64,000 bases of DNA from Branchiostoma belcheri (Eukaryota; Chordata; Leptocardii; Amphioxiformes; Branchiostomatidae), in contig NW_017804442.1 in the NCBI RefSeq assembly GCF_001625305.1, positions 227,603-291,602 of the forward strand, given 5' to 3'. The translations under genes and the position numbers were made by a program. The notes beneath the pieces were generated by a model that saw nothing but the letters and a program-made list of their open reading frames with translations, did no database searches and was not told where the DNA came from. Shown here piece after piece: positions 30,970-42,586 of the stretch. Within the stretch, counting starts at the first letter, position 1, and every line of letters starts with the position of its first letter.

Positions 30970-33900
30970 ATGGAGCTCTCAGGCGGGATGCACGCAGGTA
31001 CGGACATACAGACCTTCATTTTCTCTCTCTACCGCCGATTTTCGGCACCTAGAAACGACAAAACTCATAATACAAACTCTGGAGAACTGTGTCTTGCGTT
31101 TGCCAGCCTTTCGTAGCTCGAAATGTGGCGATATTCGCCGAAATCCACACCCGGAAGTGCGGACTGGTCGATGGTCCGAGAATCAGCTGATCTGTAGTTT
31201 TGGGGCAAAAAAATCTGAAGAAAAATTATCTACTTTAAAACTGTTTCGTTTAGCTTAATGAAGGTTTGACATGGATACAGATATAAAGAATAGTCACTCT
31301 TACTTTTCTATATAGGTTGACAACAGCACTGTTCCTGTTTTGTAGTCTAGAGGCCCCTTTATAAGCAGTTCATATAACATTTTCAAGTCCCCTTAGGCTT
31401 TTATTTGTTGACGGAGCGCGGAGTTCTGTGAAGGCATAGTCAGGTGACCCAAGACCGGCGTCTCACAAGATTATGAAGTCATCTTGAGTCACTGAGACGT
31501 TTCTAGAAGTAGCTGTTGCGGCTATAAGACTTAGTAAGAGATATGTTGAGACACGCCAACAAGTATGACGTGTCCAACCGAAAGTGAATGGAATTTGCAG
31601 AACTACACTCATGATCAGGTCGGGATGTTCCAAAAACACATCAAAACAGGAGGCATTTTTTACTTGACATTTTATAATCGTGCAGGTTTGATTGGCCGAA
31701 AGTTTTACAACAGAATAGCCTTTGTGTAAGAAACAGGAGCATATGGTCTAGTGGTTAGGATTTGGCGCTCTCACCACCAAGGCCCGGGTTCGATTCCCGG
31801 TGTGGGAACCACTGTAAGAAACAGGAGGAGACAGTAAAAACCCTTCTGGTCCCTGGCCGGGGTTCGAACCCACGACCTCCCGGGCACCAGAGCTTCATAA
31901 CCAGACACTCTAACCTCTCCGCTGAAAGGTCTAGACCCATTTGCCGGATTTGTTGGTAGCGCCTATAAACCCCCCACTGTTACAATTATAGGTTTATGGC
32001 CATCTACATTCTAGGGGGTGATTATACTATAATATTACCTAGTCTTTAATGTGGGGGTCTGCTCTTAATAATGATATACCTCTTATCAATGATAGGAGGA
32101 AGTCAGAAAAATTCTCAACCACAACATCAAAGGTTGAAGATTATATCTGTTATCCCCAGTTGTCTTTTATCCAACAGAAACAAATTCCATATAAGGATTC
32201 TCCTCTGACATTTATGAGGGCCTGCAAGCCCTTTTTCGTAAGGCGTAATCAGGCCGTTTTAGACTTCGTAATTCGTAGGCAGCCTCCGCAAAAATCAACG
32301 TAATTCGTAATTGGACGTTAGCCGAAAATCGTAAAGTCGTAATCAGCTCTGGGACTTTAACGTAAATCGTAATAGGCGGCGAAAATTTTGCGTAATTCGT
32401 AATCACTACCCCCCCTTGCAGGCCCTCATTTATACACTAACTGTCCCAGGCCTTTGAAAGGATACTAGTAGTCATTTCTGCATTTTAGAAGCAACATGGC
32501 CTGTTGTAACATATAAAAGTGACATATCCCGAACATACTAGTAGAGTTTCTGTTCTGGGATAGTTACTGAAGAAGCTACGACAAAGCAAGTTGTGCCCTG
32601 AATTACTAGTAGTACAGTTTGTACAGTGGTGTTTGGAGATCTATGGTTGGACAGTGTGGGACCACATAGCTATGTGTATGTGTGTTAATTATTTTAATCA
32701 CAACATAAATGACGTGAAACTGGTCAAATCTACTATTCATGTATAATTAGAGGTTTTCTGTTAATTATTCTGTTGCAGTGTGCGTGACCTATGAAGCCGG
32801 TGCAATCCAGTTTGAAGAGTTTCCCAAGACTAAAGAGCCTGCCTGGATTCTGGGGGTCGGGTACAACACTGTTAGTGGTAAGACAGTACATTTTCATTCT
32901 AACACACTGGAAGGTAGCATAAACACTTTTGACACATAGACTAGAGTTTTAAAATTTCAAAGATTAACTGATTACCACTTCTGCTATGTTAGACAGTGCT
33001 AATGAAGAGAATATCAACCACAGTACAGGAACAACATGTATTTAGGTAATTGCATTACTAGTACACTACACTGTATTAGCAAATTAACAGCTCAACTACT
33101 GAAGAAGCTAGTCACAACAAAAGCAGTTGGGCAGACTCAATCAAGTGTCCAAACGGAGCATAATGGTAGTACTAAGAAATATGCAGCTCCAGTGTCTTTA
33201 ATGCTGATGAATGTCTTTAATAAGGCATTGTCATGGAGCGAAGCTCAAGTCAGTTATCATTTAACCGTCCTCATGTATCTACTGGATGAGACACATTTAT
33301 TTAGTGGGTCTAAATCTCTGTATCTTATTTTTGTTCCCAGATCGGCAGGAGCTTCAGAATGACATCAGTTCCAGACTTTGGTTCACCTACAGGAAGAACT
33401 TCACACCTATAGGTACGTAGTACAATTAACAAATGTAGAACACAATTCTGTTTTGTTAGGCAGTTTTACACATTATCATTTTGTGATGATACTAGTTTTG
33501 CAAAAGGTTTTTGGACAGACCAACTATTCAGTTTTTTTTTTACACATTGTACAAAAAAGATGATACTTGTTTAAATACAAAAGTTCTTCAAATTTATGAT
33601 GTCACGTTGATCCCTTCATGTACTTCATGGGAGGGGGTTGTACTAGTAGGATTTACATGATACATGTACTCAGAAAAGGGATTTTTTCCCCAGGAGGTAC
33701 AGGCCCCATGTCAGACCAGGGTTGGGGCTGTATGCTGAGATGTGGACAGATGATGCTGGGACAGGCTCTGGTCTGCAGACACCTGGGTCGGGACTGGAGA
33801 TGGAACCCTGCTGCCTACGATAACGACTACACAAAGGTGGGCTGTGTTTCAGCCATGTATGTGGCTTGCATCTGTATCTGTATAGCGTAACACACAAGCT

Positions 33901-36900
33901 TGGCAGGCACGCAGCTGGCTACATTACATCGATCGACTTGTTACACCTAACCCTTGAACATTGTGTAAAGCTATCTAATGACAATGCCCCTACTGTACTT
34001 GGTGACAGCAAGTTCCACTCTGCAAATAGTTCTAGGAAAGAATAAATTCTTGAACACCTCAATCCTTGGTTGATAACTCTGTGTTAAAGACAATGTTCAA
34101 GAACAAATTTTACAATAGCTACTCATAATGACTGTGCAGATAACCAATGCTAAGATTTCTGTACCTACAGATTCTGCAACTCTTCCTGGACAAGAAGGAC
34201 TCCTGTTACTCCATACATCAAATTGGTGAGTCTAGTAGTAGACATTCTGACTTTCTAGTAGGAAATATCAGACTTTTTAGTGAGAAAATAAGGACATGTC
34301 TACGTACTGTTGTACTATTTATCAATGAATTTTTCAACATCTCAGCCATTAACAATCATTGGCTTTGTCTTAAAGGGAACAAAGCTGACCTTTGTTGACA
34401 TATTGAAATTGAATGCAGTTATCCCTTATAACTTTGTATGCATTTTGTACTTTAATTTCTCCTTTGCAGCCCAAATGGGAGTGAGTGAGGGCAAGTCAGT
34501 AGGGCAGTGGTTTGGCCCAAACACTGTCGCACAAGTGCTCAAGTGAGTATGGAATTTATCCCTTGTTGAGAACCAGTAAGAAGAAAAAAATAATTGTGAA
34601 CCAGTCTTTCAATTTGCTGTATTATGTATGTCTTTGCAAGAATAAACCAGTCATACATGTATACACTCGCACTTTACGTGGTGCTGGTAGAGAGGTGTTC
34701 AAGGTACCCAATGTCGGATTTTTAATAGTATGTTGTTATGGTCTTCATGTTCTCACATGTTTCTTTTTGAAATGCTGATGGAGAGTGGTTTTCTCCCCAC
34801 AGGAAACTGGCTCTGTTTGAAGACTGGAGCTCATTAGCTATTCACGTTGCCATGGACAACACAGTCATCATCGATGATATCAGTGAGTATTTTAGTTTTG
34901 TGGCAGGTAGTTCCCCAGCTTTGCAGTGACTTGTGCAAACATTTGAAATGGTCTCTTTTTTACTCAAGATAAATTGGTTGCCTTTTTTAGGCAGCCAAAT
35001 GTTTCCCACAAATCTGACAGTTTACTTGAAAAATAGATATAGATAAGCCACCGGGTGGCCCAAAATCTAATTATTTCTAGGTCTCAACAAGACCTATCCT
35101 CCTATCAAGTTTCATGACAAAGCTTCTTTATCGTTAGCATTATCGTGCTAAACCACACATACAAATACACACAAAAATACACACACACAAACATTTCATA
35201 CATACACACAAATGCTAGGGAAAACATAACCTTCTTGGCAAAGATAAAAAGCTGATTATACCTTACAGAAACAAACATCTAAATAACTTCACTTCACCAC
35301 TAAATCTCTCCCCAGAAAAGTTGTGTAGATCGGCCAGACAGCCGACGTCGTCACAAGTCACCAACTCCTTCCTGTGTAACGGAGTCTCCAGCGAACAGCA
35401 GACCACAGCCAGAAGCCGCAGTCCATTGCCATGGCAACCACTCATGCTGATCATCCCCCTGAGGCTGGGCCTCAGCGAGCTCAACCCTGTCTATGTGGAT
35501 TGTTTAAAGGTATTCATGTAATGTTTCAGTAAGGGTGCATGCCCCAAGTCTTCTGCAACAGGAGTCTGTGGTACAAGACTGTAGTTGCTTTTAGGGTGGA
35601 AAACATGACTCTCTAAACGTTGTGTTGCACAGGGCTGTTATTTTTAGTACAAAGACTAGCAAACTTGTTAGATTTGCCCATTGGTCCTCCCCCCAAAAAT
35701 GTTTTCTTCATGCTACAGGTTTTAAATCATTATTATATAATTGCAGCTATGTAAACCAAGCCAATGAGTTTATAACATTATATTTTGTGTAGGACAACTA
35801 GGGAGATGTGCATATAAACCAGTGATGTCAGAATCTCCGTTGAAATAGTGAATGTTGATTAGTGCTTTTCTTTAATCTTAACTATTTGCTCTGTATTTTC
35901 AGGCATGTTTTACCCTGAGACAGACACTGGGCATGATAGGAGGCAAACCCAACCATGCACACTACTTTATAGGCTATGTAGGTAGGTAAAAAAAAAATTC
36001 TATACTGTACAATGTACATACATTTTGTACATGATGTACATGTATCATACCTGTACCCATTGTGATTTTATGATCATATCTTATGAAGTTAAGCCTTGTT
36101 GTTGTTGCCTTAACTTGTTTTATTTTTCCGCTGATGTTCCTTAGGTAACTCGCTGGTATACCTGGACCCCCACACCACTCAGCCAGCAGTAGAGTTTGAG
36201 GGAAATGTTGTTGTTGTTTTGTTATTTGTTATTTTCACCTGGTTGTTTATATTTACAGGTAACTCCCTGGTATACCTGGACCCCCACACCACACAGCCAG
36301 CAGTAGAGTTGGAGGGAAATGTTCCCATCCCAGACTCCAGTTTCCACTGTTCTCACCCCAGCCGTATGAACATACAGGACCTCGACCCTTCCATTGCACT
36401 GGTGAGAAATTTTACAAAGTTTTAGACAAGTCTAAGGCCACATGGTGGTTAGAGATCCCTTTTTGGGAATTAGAAAAAGAAAGCCTTTGGTTGTCTCCTA
36501 GGCTTGCCTCAAATTATAACCCCTCAATTACTCAAATTGACAAACAGTAAAGAGGGAACGAATAGGAGAGGCAAGAAAAAGGAAAAATTCCTTTTGCTTT
36601 GCAGGGAGTCATAAAAATTACATGTAAAACATTCTCAATGTTTCTACAGTGTTTTTTCATTTATAGATAGAATATCCAACGCCCATAATAGAGTTATAAC
36701 ATGCCTTTTGATATCCAAATTAATATATGTTTGTTAGTAGTCTGTATGTATGTAGTACATATTATGTTTCTGAAATGAAATTCACTTCCATTCTCCTCCC
36801 AGGGTTTTTTCTGCCAGGATGAGGCAGACTTTGCGGATCTGTGTGACAGCCTGAAGAGACTGATCATCGGGCAGAAAACTCACAACGCCATGTTTGAGCT

Positions 36901-37456
36901 GGTACAGAGCAGACCGGCACACTGGCCGCCCTACGTACTGCCTACAAGGCCAGACGGGACCAAAACAGGTGAATAGTACACACACATACACACACACACA
37001 CACACACACAGATAACTCACAACGCCATGTTTGAGCTGGTGCAGAGCAGACCGGCGCACTGGCCGCCATACGTACTGTCTACAAGGCCAGACGGGACCAA
37101 AACAGGTGGAAAAGCAAGACTGTATTACCTGTACTGTAGCTATATCTGCAGTCTTAAGATCATGCACTAACACATACATGTAAACATACACACACATATA
37201 CACACACATGTGCGTGCGCACACACAAACACACACACAGTCACACTAACACACATGGGAATGGTGTTGGTCCTGTCCTTGGTGCTGAACCCCTGGTGCCC
37301 ATGATCATAGAAATGTTGATGTGTGAATTCTATGTCCTTTTTGATAACAAATCAATTTCAATTTTCAATTTGTCTTTTCCAGATTTCACATCCCTGGATT
37401 ATGACCAGGAAGGTGACAGACAATACGACTCAGATGAAGAATTTGAGATCCTATGA
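30970..37456 (+). CDS. ATG4: Autophagy cysteine protease ATG4 (401 aa)
   Basis: ATG4 cleaves the C-terminus of ATG8/LC3/GABARAP to expose glycine for lipidation and later removes the lipid. Twelve exons join in phase: 30970-30997, 32779-32877, 33341-33412, 33694-33836, 34171-34225, 34470-34542, 34803-34882, 35316-35509, 35903-35981, 36259-36401, 36803-36968 and 37383-37456. The peptidase C54 core is complete. Catalytic C79 is in [11 protein letters not shown], and D282 and H284 are in LDPHTTQ, with the preceding [26 protein letters not shown] and [16 protein letters not shown] match the ATG4A/B branch rather than ATG4C/D. The C-terminus ends DSDEEFEIL, the LC3-interacting motif position of vertebrate ATG4B. 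Length is close to human ATG4B (393 aa). Partial duplicates of exons 10 and 11 lie in neighbouring introns. It shares a promoter region with nitrobindin. Confidence 0.97.
31740..31812 (+). mobile_element. Retroposed tRNA-Glu(CUC) copy with CCA tail
   Basis: A tRNA-sized insertion: D-arm TGGTCTAGTGGTTAGGA, anticodon loop CTCTCAC, T-arm CCCGGGTTCGATTCCCGG, 3' acceptor half TGTGGGA, discriminator A and then CCA. It is flanked by an exact 15-bp direct repeat TGTAAGAAACAGGAG (31725-31739 and 31813-31827). CCA is not gene-encoded in animal tRNAs, so this is a reverse-transcribed mature tRNA. The 5' acceptor half does not pair with the 3' half and one anticodon-stem pair is lost, so it is not expected to work. 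Confidence 0.75.
31828..31965 (-). mobile_element. tRNA-derived SINE head, ATG4 intron 1
   Basis: On the minus strand, AGCGGAGAGGTTAGAG and GTGGGTTCGAACCCC resemble A and B boxes. The retroposed tRNA-Glu inserted next to or into this older element. Confidence 0.5.
32216..32427. mobile_element. Complete MITE with GAGGGCCTGCAAG TIRs
   Basis: Exact 13-bp TIRs GAGGGCCTGCAAG and CTTGCAGGCCCTC are flanked by a 6-bp duplication ATTTAT. The 212-bp interior is packed with variants of CGTAATTCGTAATC. It lies in ATG4 intron 1. A fragment is at 26211-26294, and similar CGTAA/CCGTAAAATT words occur at 1-680 and 15140-15220. Confidence 0.85.
35035..35250. mobile_element. Decayed right end of TIR element in ATG4 intron 7
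   Basis: Matches the right half of 6826-7727 (AAGCCACCGGGTGGCCCAAA, TCTAGGTCTCAACAAGACC, GGAAAACATAACCTTCTTGG) with a CA-rich stretch in place of the GACA run. The TIR is degraded (TTGGCAAAGAT). Confidence 0.65.
36145..36209 (+). repeat. Partial upstream copy of ATG4 exon 10
   Basis: The first 65 bp of exon 10, including codons for the catalytic DPHTTQ, are repeated 114 bp upstream with their own acceptor (TTCCTTAG). The copy has no donor. The 114 bp from the upstream acceptor to the normal one are open in the ATG4 frame, so use of the upstream acceptor would add 38 residues including a second DPHTTQ. Confidence 0.9.
37011..37105 (+). repeat. Partial downstream copy of ATG4 exon 11
   Basis: The last 90 or so bases of exon 11 (from ACTCACAACGCCATGTTTG to the donor AAAACAG|GT) are repeated after a short CA-rich intron start. 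The copy keeps a GT donor and frame but lacks a clear acceptor. Confidence 0.9.
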
Positions 37457-38726
37457 TGATTTTTTTTTACTTCTGCTGCATCTGGAAAATGGACTACAAT
37501 GTACATCATTACATCATACTAGATAGACTAGTTCTGAAGTACTTTGAATTTCCTTGTTAAGTTTCAGCTAACACACAGTACAGACAGATTATTGAAGAAA
37601 AATAGGAAAACATGTTCTCGAATCTTCACAACATGGGACGAAAGTGGAACAGCCAAAATGCCTTGCTTCTGACCCTGGACTAGCTCAAGTGAATATATAC
37701 GTAAGGAAATGCTATCTGTACAGCTGGAAATATTGTGAATAAATACTCAAAGGTACACAGCTCTTCTGTGGAAAGCAACATCAGCTAAAGGGAAGATGTG
37801 CTCTAGTTTTAAAACAGCTCTGCTGTTTCAGCATACAATATTTGGCCATTGGATTTTGCCTTAATGTCTAAAAAAAAAGCTCAACTTGGGAATCTTTAGT
37901 TGCTAATTGTGCAACATCTTTGTAAATGTTTAAAGGAGCAACTCCCAAAAGATGTACAAGAAATTATATTCCATACCTCTACAATTAGATGTTTTCAGTT
38001 AGGTTTTTAGTTATGATAGTTGTTACTTTTATCTCTTTTTCGATTATTTTTGTTTTTGTTAGTAATACATGTATATGATATTTGTTTATGTATGGCAACA
38101 TGCAAACTAATATAGACTGTATTTAACAAGAAGTCTCGACAATGTAAAGCTGGAAGTATTGAGTTTTAATATCCTCAATGCTGAGAGAATGCTTTAAATT
38201 TGTACTGGTTACAGCCAAAGTCAGCATGGAGATCATTTTTGTTATCATTATCAAAAGAATTCAACTTCAATTCACCAAAATTTCGAGCAGACCTGGGGTC
38301 ACTTTCCTGAATTATGGCATTAGCGTGATGTAGTCAGGCTATGGGTCATAATGCTATGTACAAATGTAGTACAAATTTACATGCCAGTAACATTATCATT
38401 GGGGCAAATGTACATATACACACAAATTACATTGTATTTAACTGTGACATCTGTACAGTTAACACTATTGAATTGAACCGAAACAGTGAACCGATTTACA
38501 TTACATTTTAGATGTATGTATCATGAAGTACATTACATTTTAGATGTTATGTATAAGTTATTATTTGCTTCATATTATTATACAGTGTAAATGCAAAATG
38601 TCGGAGAAAGAACATTAAAATGTGCTCATTTTTGTCACAAAGTCTACTGTTTGATTGTTAGTATAATTAACTTATAGTTATGTTTACAGAATATGATTTT
38701 GCTCAGTTTCCTCCTCTCCAAATGCA
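37457..38726 (+). other. ATG4 3' UTR and downstream spacer
   Basis: AATAAA at 37738-37743 lies 282 bases after the stop. Past this I see no gene. Confidence 0.55.
37738..37743 (+). terminator. Polyadenylation signal AATAAA (ATG4)
   Basis: First canonical hexamer downstream of the ATG4 stop codon. Confidence 0.55.
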
Positions 38727-38932
38727 AAAGGTCAATGACCTGAACCAGACCTCCGTCACCATGGTAACTAATGTTGGGTTACATCATGTTGCAATTTTAT
38801 AGCAGGAGGGATTTAGACATCTGTCACCATATACATAATTGTATAATTATGAATGTGTTCGAGTAAGAATTAACAGAGCAGACCATATGCGAAGGTAAAC
38901 ATAATTATGCATTTGCTTTGCAAAAGTAGCTC
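38727..38932. repeat. Dispersed 200-bp repeat, copy 2
   Basis: Collinear with 28405-28607 at most positions, same orientation. Located between the convergent ATG4 and PCYT1 genes. Confidence 0.8.
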
Positions 38933-41380
38933 TACCACACAAAACACTGCAATCACACACAATTGTATTTCATAGAATTTATTTTTCTGTCAGTACTACA
39001 TTTAAGTCCTACTAGTGCATCTGAAGACAACATAATTCCTTGCACTGCATAGTCTCTATCATTCGTTTCTAGAGAAGCTTCGGGACAACACTAAAACATG
39101 GGTAAAACAATAACAAACATCCTATCGATGGTTTATACGCTGCAGGAGTATAACAACAACATTGCGGGAATGATTTGAATGACAATGGAGATGACAGGCT
39201 GCATTTACTTACAACAGCCAAGCTTTCTTTTGCCTAATGCACAATAAGAGCCAAGCTATTCCATTATACAGATACATGTACATGTGTGCATGTATACAGT
39301 ATAGTACTATGGCCAGAAGGCTTTTAGTTTGTGCCATTGCTGGCCATATGATATAGCCAAGTCCATAGCTGTTGTGAGGACTATCATCATGACTTAAGAA
39401 GCTCTTAGAATGCTGTGTCTTGAGTTACATACAAGAAGGTGCAAAAACTTAACATAGAACAGCAAACATGCACTCACACTGTCATGGTTACTTGTACATG
39501 GAATTGGGAACGTTCACAGTGATGTATAATATCTGTTTGCTTCTCTTTAAAGGCATTCGATGTTCTAGCCAAAATCGTAAACCTGAGTTACATTTATACA
39601 GCCAAGTAAACTTTATTCTGCACAACACACTTAGTCTAGTATGTTTCACAACTCGCAGAATTCTTCATTTCTAAAAACGCCAGAAGCCTTGCTAGATGTC
39701 TACTGGTAATAACACATGCAACACAAATATCATCAACATATTCATTTCAATACTGTTCAAGTCTTTATGATAGCGTACAATAATTACATTAATTATGGCA
39801 AGATTAAATGGCAAATTTTCCAACCCCTCCCCCAATTTCATTTCAACATACATATCCCCTGCATCAATTTTACTTACAACTTAAAAACCTGGACATATTT
39901 TTAACAATTGGCTGTATATTAAAGCTTTCTTACTGACAGCATATCTAAGCAGTATCTGATTTTCTGGTGATGACTTTTAATGTAATTAAATCCTCTTAAT
40001 CTAGACTAAAATGGTCAACATTTGTACTTTATAAATGCCCCAATGTTCTGACAGTCAATTTGGAACATGTTATTTCAGTCTGTAAGAGACAGTCCTGTCC
40101 CTATTAGAAAAAGATTCAATATGACAAAGTAACATAGAAAAAGCAACATGACTTCAATTGTCTTAGTAATAATTTGTTATCGTTGGGAAAGACTGTAGAG
40201 GGAAAAAACAAATTTCTGGTCCTGCCAGTAGTTTTTGCAGAGCCAAGTTGCAACTTGAGCATCTAAAACATTACTTAGTTCCACAGAAGTAAAAACAATA
40301 CTGTTCATCACAGGCCATGCAAATGCTACACCATCTACAAACATGTCAGTGTACTGTTCGGCTTTGATTCTCACAAATCCTTCTCTTTTCCAGTGACCAG
40401 TTGTTGTAGACACTAAATGTAGAGAAAGTTGTGGTATTAGCCCCTTCTATGCAATGTAGAATACTCGGTAAAACTGTCAATAAGCAGTGAAAATCAGTAT
40501 ATATTATATATTGTGAACAAATTTGGGTGATAAAAAGATCACACCCACATAGAATCAAGATGGTGTATGGCCATGATGTCTTTGCAACAAAATTTAATAC
40601 AGAAAGATTACAAACCAAACTGCATTGAACTTACAAACATGTAGTCCCCAGTCTTAGACGCAAATGCTGAATCACTATCAACAGAAAATCCAGATGTTTC
40701 AGATTAAACTGCAATAATTATAACATTGTGTTATAAGTTTGTCATAACTTTTAAAAAAAATTTTAGTCAGGCAATTCTTTTACCCAATGCCACACCACAC
40801 ACATCCAATATGGCATTGGCCTCTCAAAATCATCATGAGATTTGCAAGAACCTTGACTGTGATAACATTCAGTACAGTGAATTTCAACATAAAAGTTAAG
40901 GGCTTATTTGAAATTCAATAGAATTCATATAATATAATGCACATGATCCTTCTTTAAACTATTTGTACCATTAAGTACAAGATGAAAAAAAATACATTGT
41001 AGTTCTTGTTTTGTCCTTTCAAAGAATTGACAAAAAATGCTTCAAACTATACTACACCTAAGGAATACATTTAGTTAATGGGTATATTATATATATTCCT
41101 GCGTTTTTGCTGGTTTGGGTATATTATTATCCATTTTGGTATTAACTGTCTGGGCACATTGACTATACCATTTTATATACAGAATCCGATATATTTTCTA
41201 TTCTTCCTAATCTTATATGACAATTAGAACAGGCCTTTTAGTTTGTAATTAGTAAGACTTGGAATTCTAAAACACTGAGATCAGATTCCTACTTTAAACC
41301 CTGGTTGCTCTGAATTTTGGTGAAAGATGGTGAATTGAGAAAAATTCATCAACCGATGTACATGTGATATCGGTAGCTAA
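38933..41380. other. Intergenic region or long PCYT1 3' UTR
   Basis: AT-rich with only short frames. Minus-strand AATAAA candidates (TTTATT near 38977 and 39612) would allow a very long PCYT1 3' UTR, but nothing here proves it. Confidence 0.4.
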
Positions 41381-41389
41381 AAGTTAACG

Positions 41390-42586
41390 TTAAGGGCATA
41401 CATAATGTACATGTAACAGACTGTTCTGAAGAAGTTGAAAGATTGAACTACAGCTAGACTAGGGTGGATACTTACGATTCCTTGATATTTTTGGGTCCAG
41501 ACTAGATCTGAGAAGATAAGTGTTTGAACGAGAGCTACATGTACAACAGATACCAGTTTAGTTGATTGTAAAAGCTCAATCATGGTCAAAGTCAGAATGG
41601 ACCTATACCATTATTAAGTCACAGTTTGTTTACCTGTTCTAAAGAACATTCTAGAATGATCAGTTAAAGAATAAAGATCATTTCAAAGCAAGGTATGTCT
41701 GATTTCTGCTGCGTCTAGTTGTGTTGACACAGCATTACATGCCGCATGGGTGATTTAGTTGTGACGTTAGACAAAAGTAGTACTGTATTAAAAGCCTTAT
41801 ATTAGGCTAACGCTACACAAACACACACCGCGCTACGCACCCCTGTACAATATAAACATTGATTGACCGGCATTCATTGCGGTAAACAAACTGTGACGTA
41901 ATAATGGTATAGGTCCATTACTGATGTGTGTTTTTGTGTCCAGAGAGTAGCGATTGAACCAGGACTAGAACAGATACCAGGTAATTGTTATGGATCAATC
42001 CTTCTCAGTCAGAATCAAAATCGCTGTTCTGAAGATTGGAAGATTGAACTGTACTGGAGCTAGACTATGATTCTGTGTGTGTGCTTGGGTCCAGACTATT
42101 GTGAGAAGGTTAGGGATCGAACCAGAGCTACATGTAGAACAGACATGATCAGGTTAATTAGCTCAATCCTCGTCAGAGTCAGAATCACTGAACTCGATCC
42201 AACTGTTCTAAAGATAGGAAAGATTAAACCAAGACTAGACTAAGATGGATACCAGGCTATGATTTCTTGTGTTTTTGGGTCCAGACTATTGTGAGAAGGT
42301 TAGAGATTGAACCAGAGCTAGAACAGACATCAGGTTAGGTAACTGTTATGGCTCAGTCCCCATAGATACCAGGCTATGATTCTTTGTGTGTGTCAGGGTC
42401 CAGACTATTTTTAGAAGAAATTATCAGAAGATCCAACCAGAACTACACTAGGGTAGATACCAGGTCATGATTCCTTAAGCTTGTGTGTGTTTGGGTCCAG
42501 ACTATTCTGAGAAGATAAGCAATTGAACCAGGGCTAGAAGTTAGCCTAGAACAGACACCAGGATAGTTAATTGTAATTGTTACAGC
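41390..42586 (-). repeat. Tandem repeat carrying the PCYT1 coding end
   Basis: Units of about 170-230 bp, five with degeneration, contain TGGGTCCAGACTATTGTGAG and a segment matching the end of the last PCYT1 exon (near 41571, 41986, 42158 and 42352, with the real one at 42583). The copy near 42158-42200 still reads [12 protein letters not shown] then stop on the minus strand. The array is therefore an expansion of the stop-codon end of the gene into its 3' UTR. Confidence 0.8.

Noticed and set aside
31740-31812. Functional tRNA-Glu gene
   Set aside because: The 5' acceptor half does not pair with the 3' half, CCA is encoded, and target duplications flank it; it is a retrocopy.
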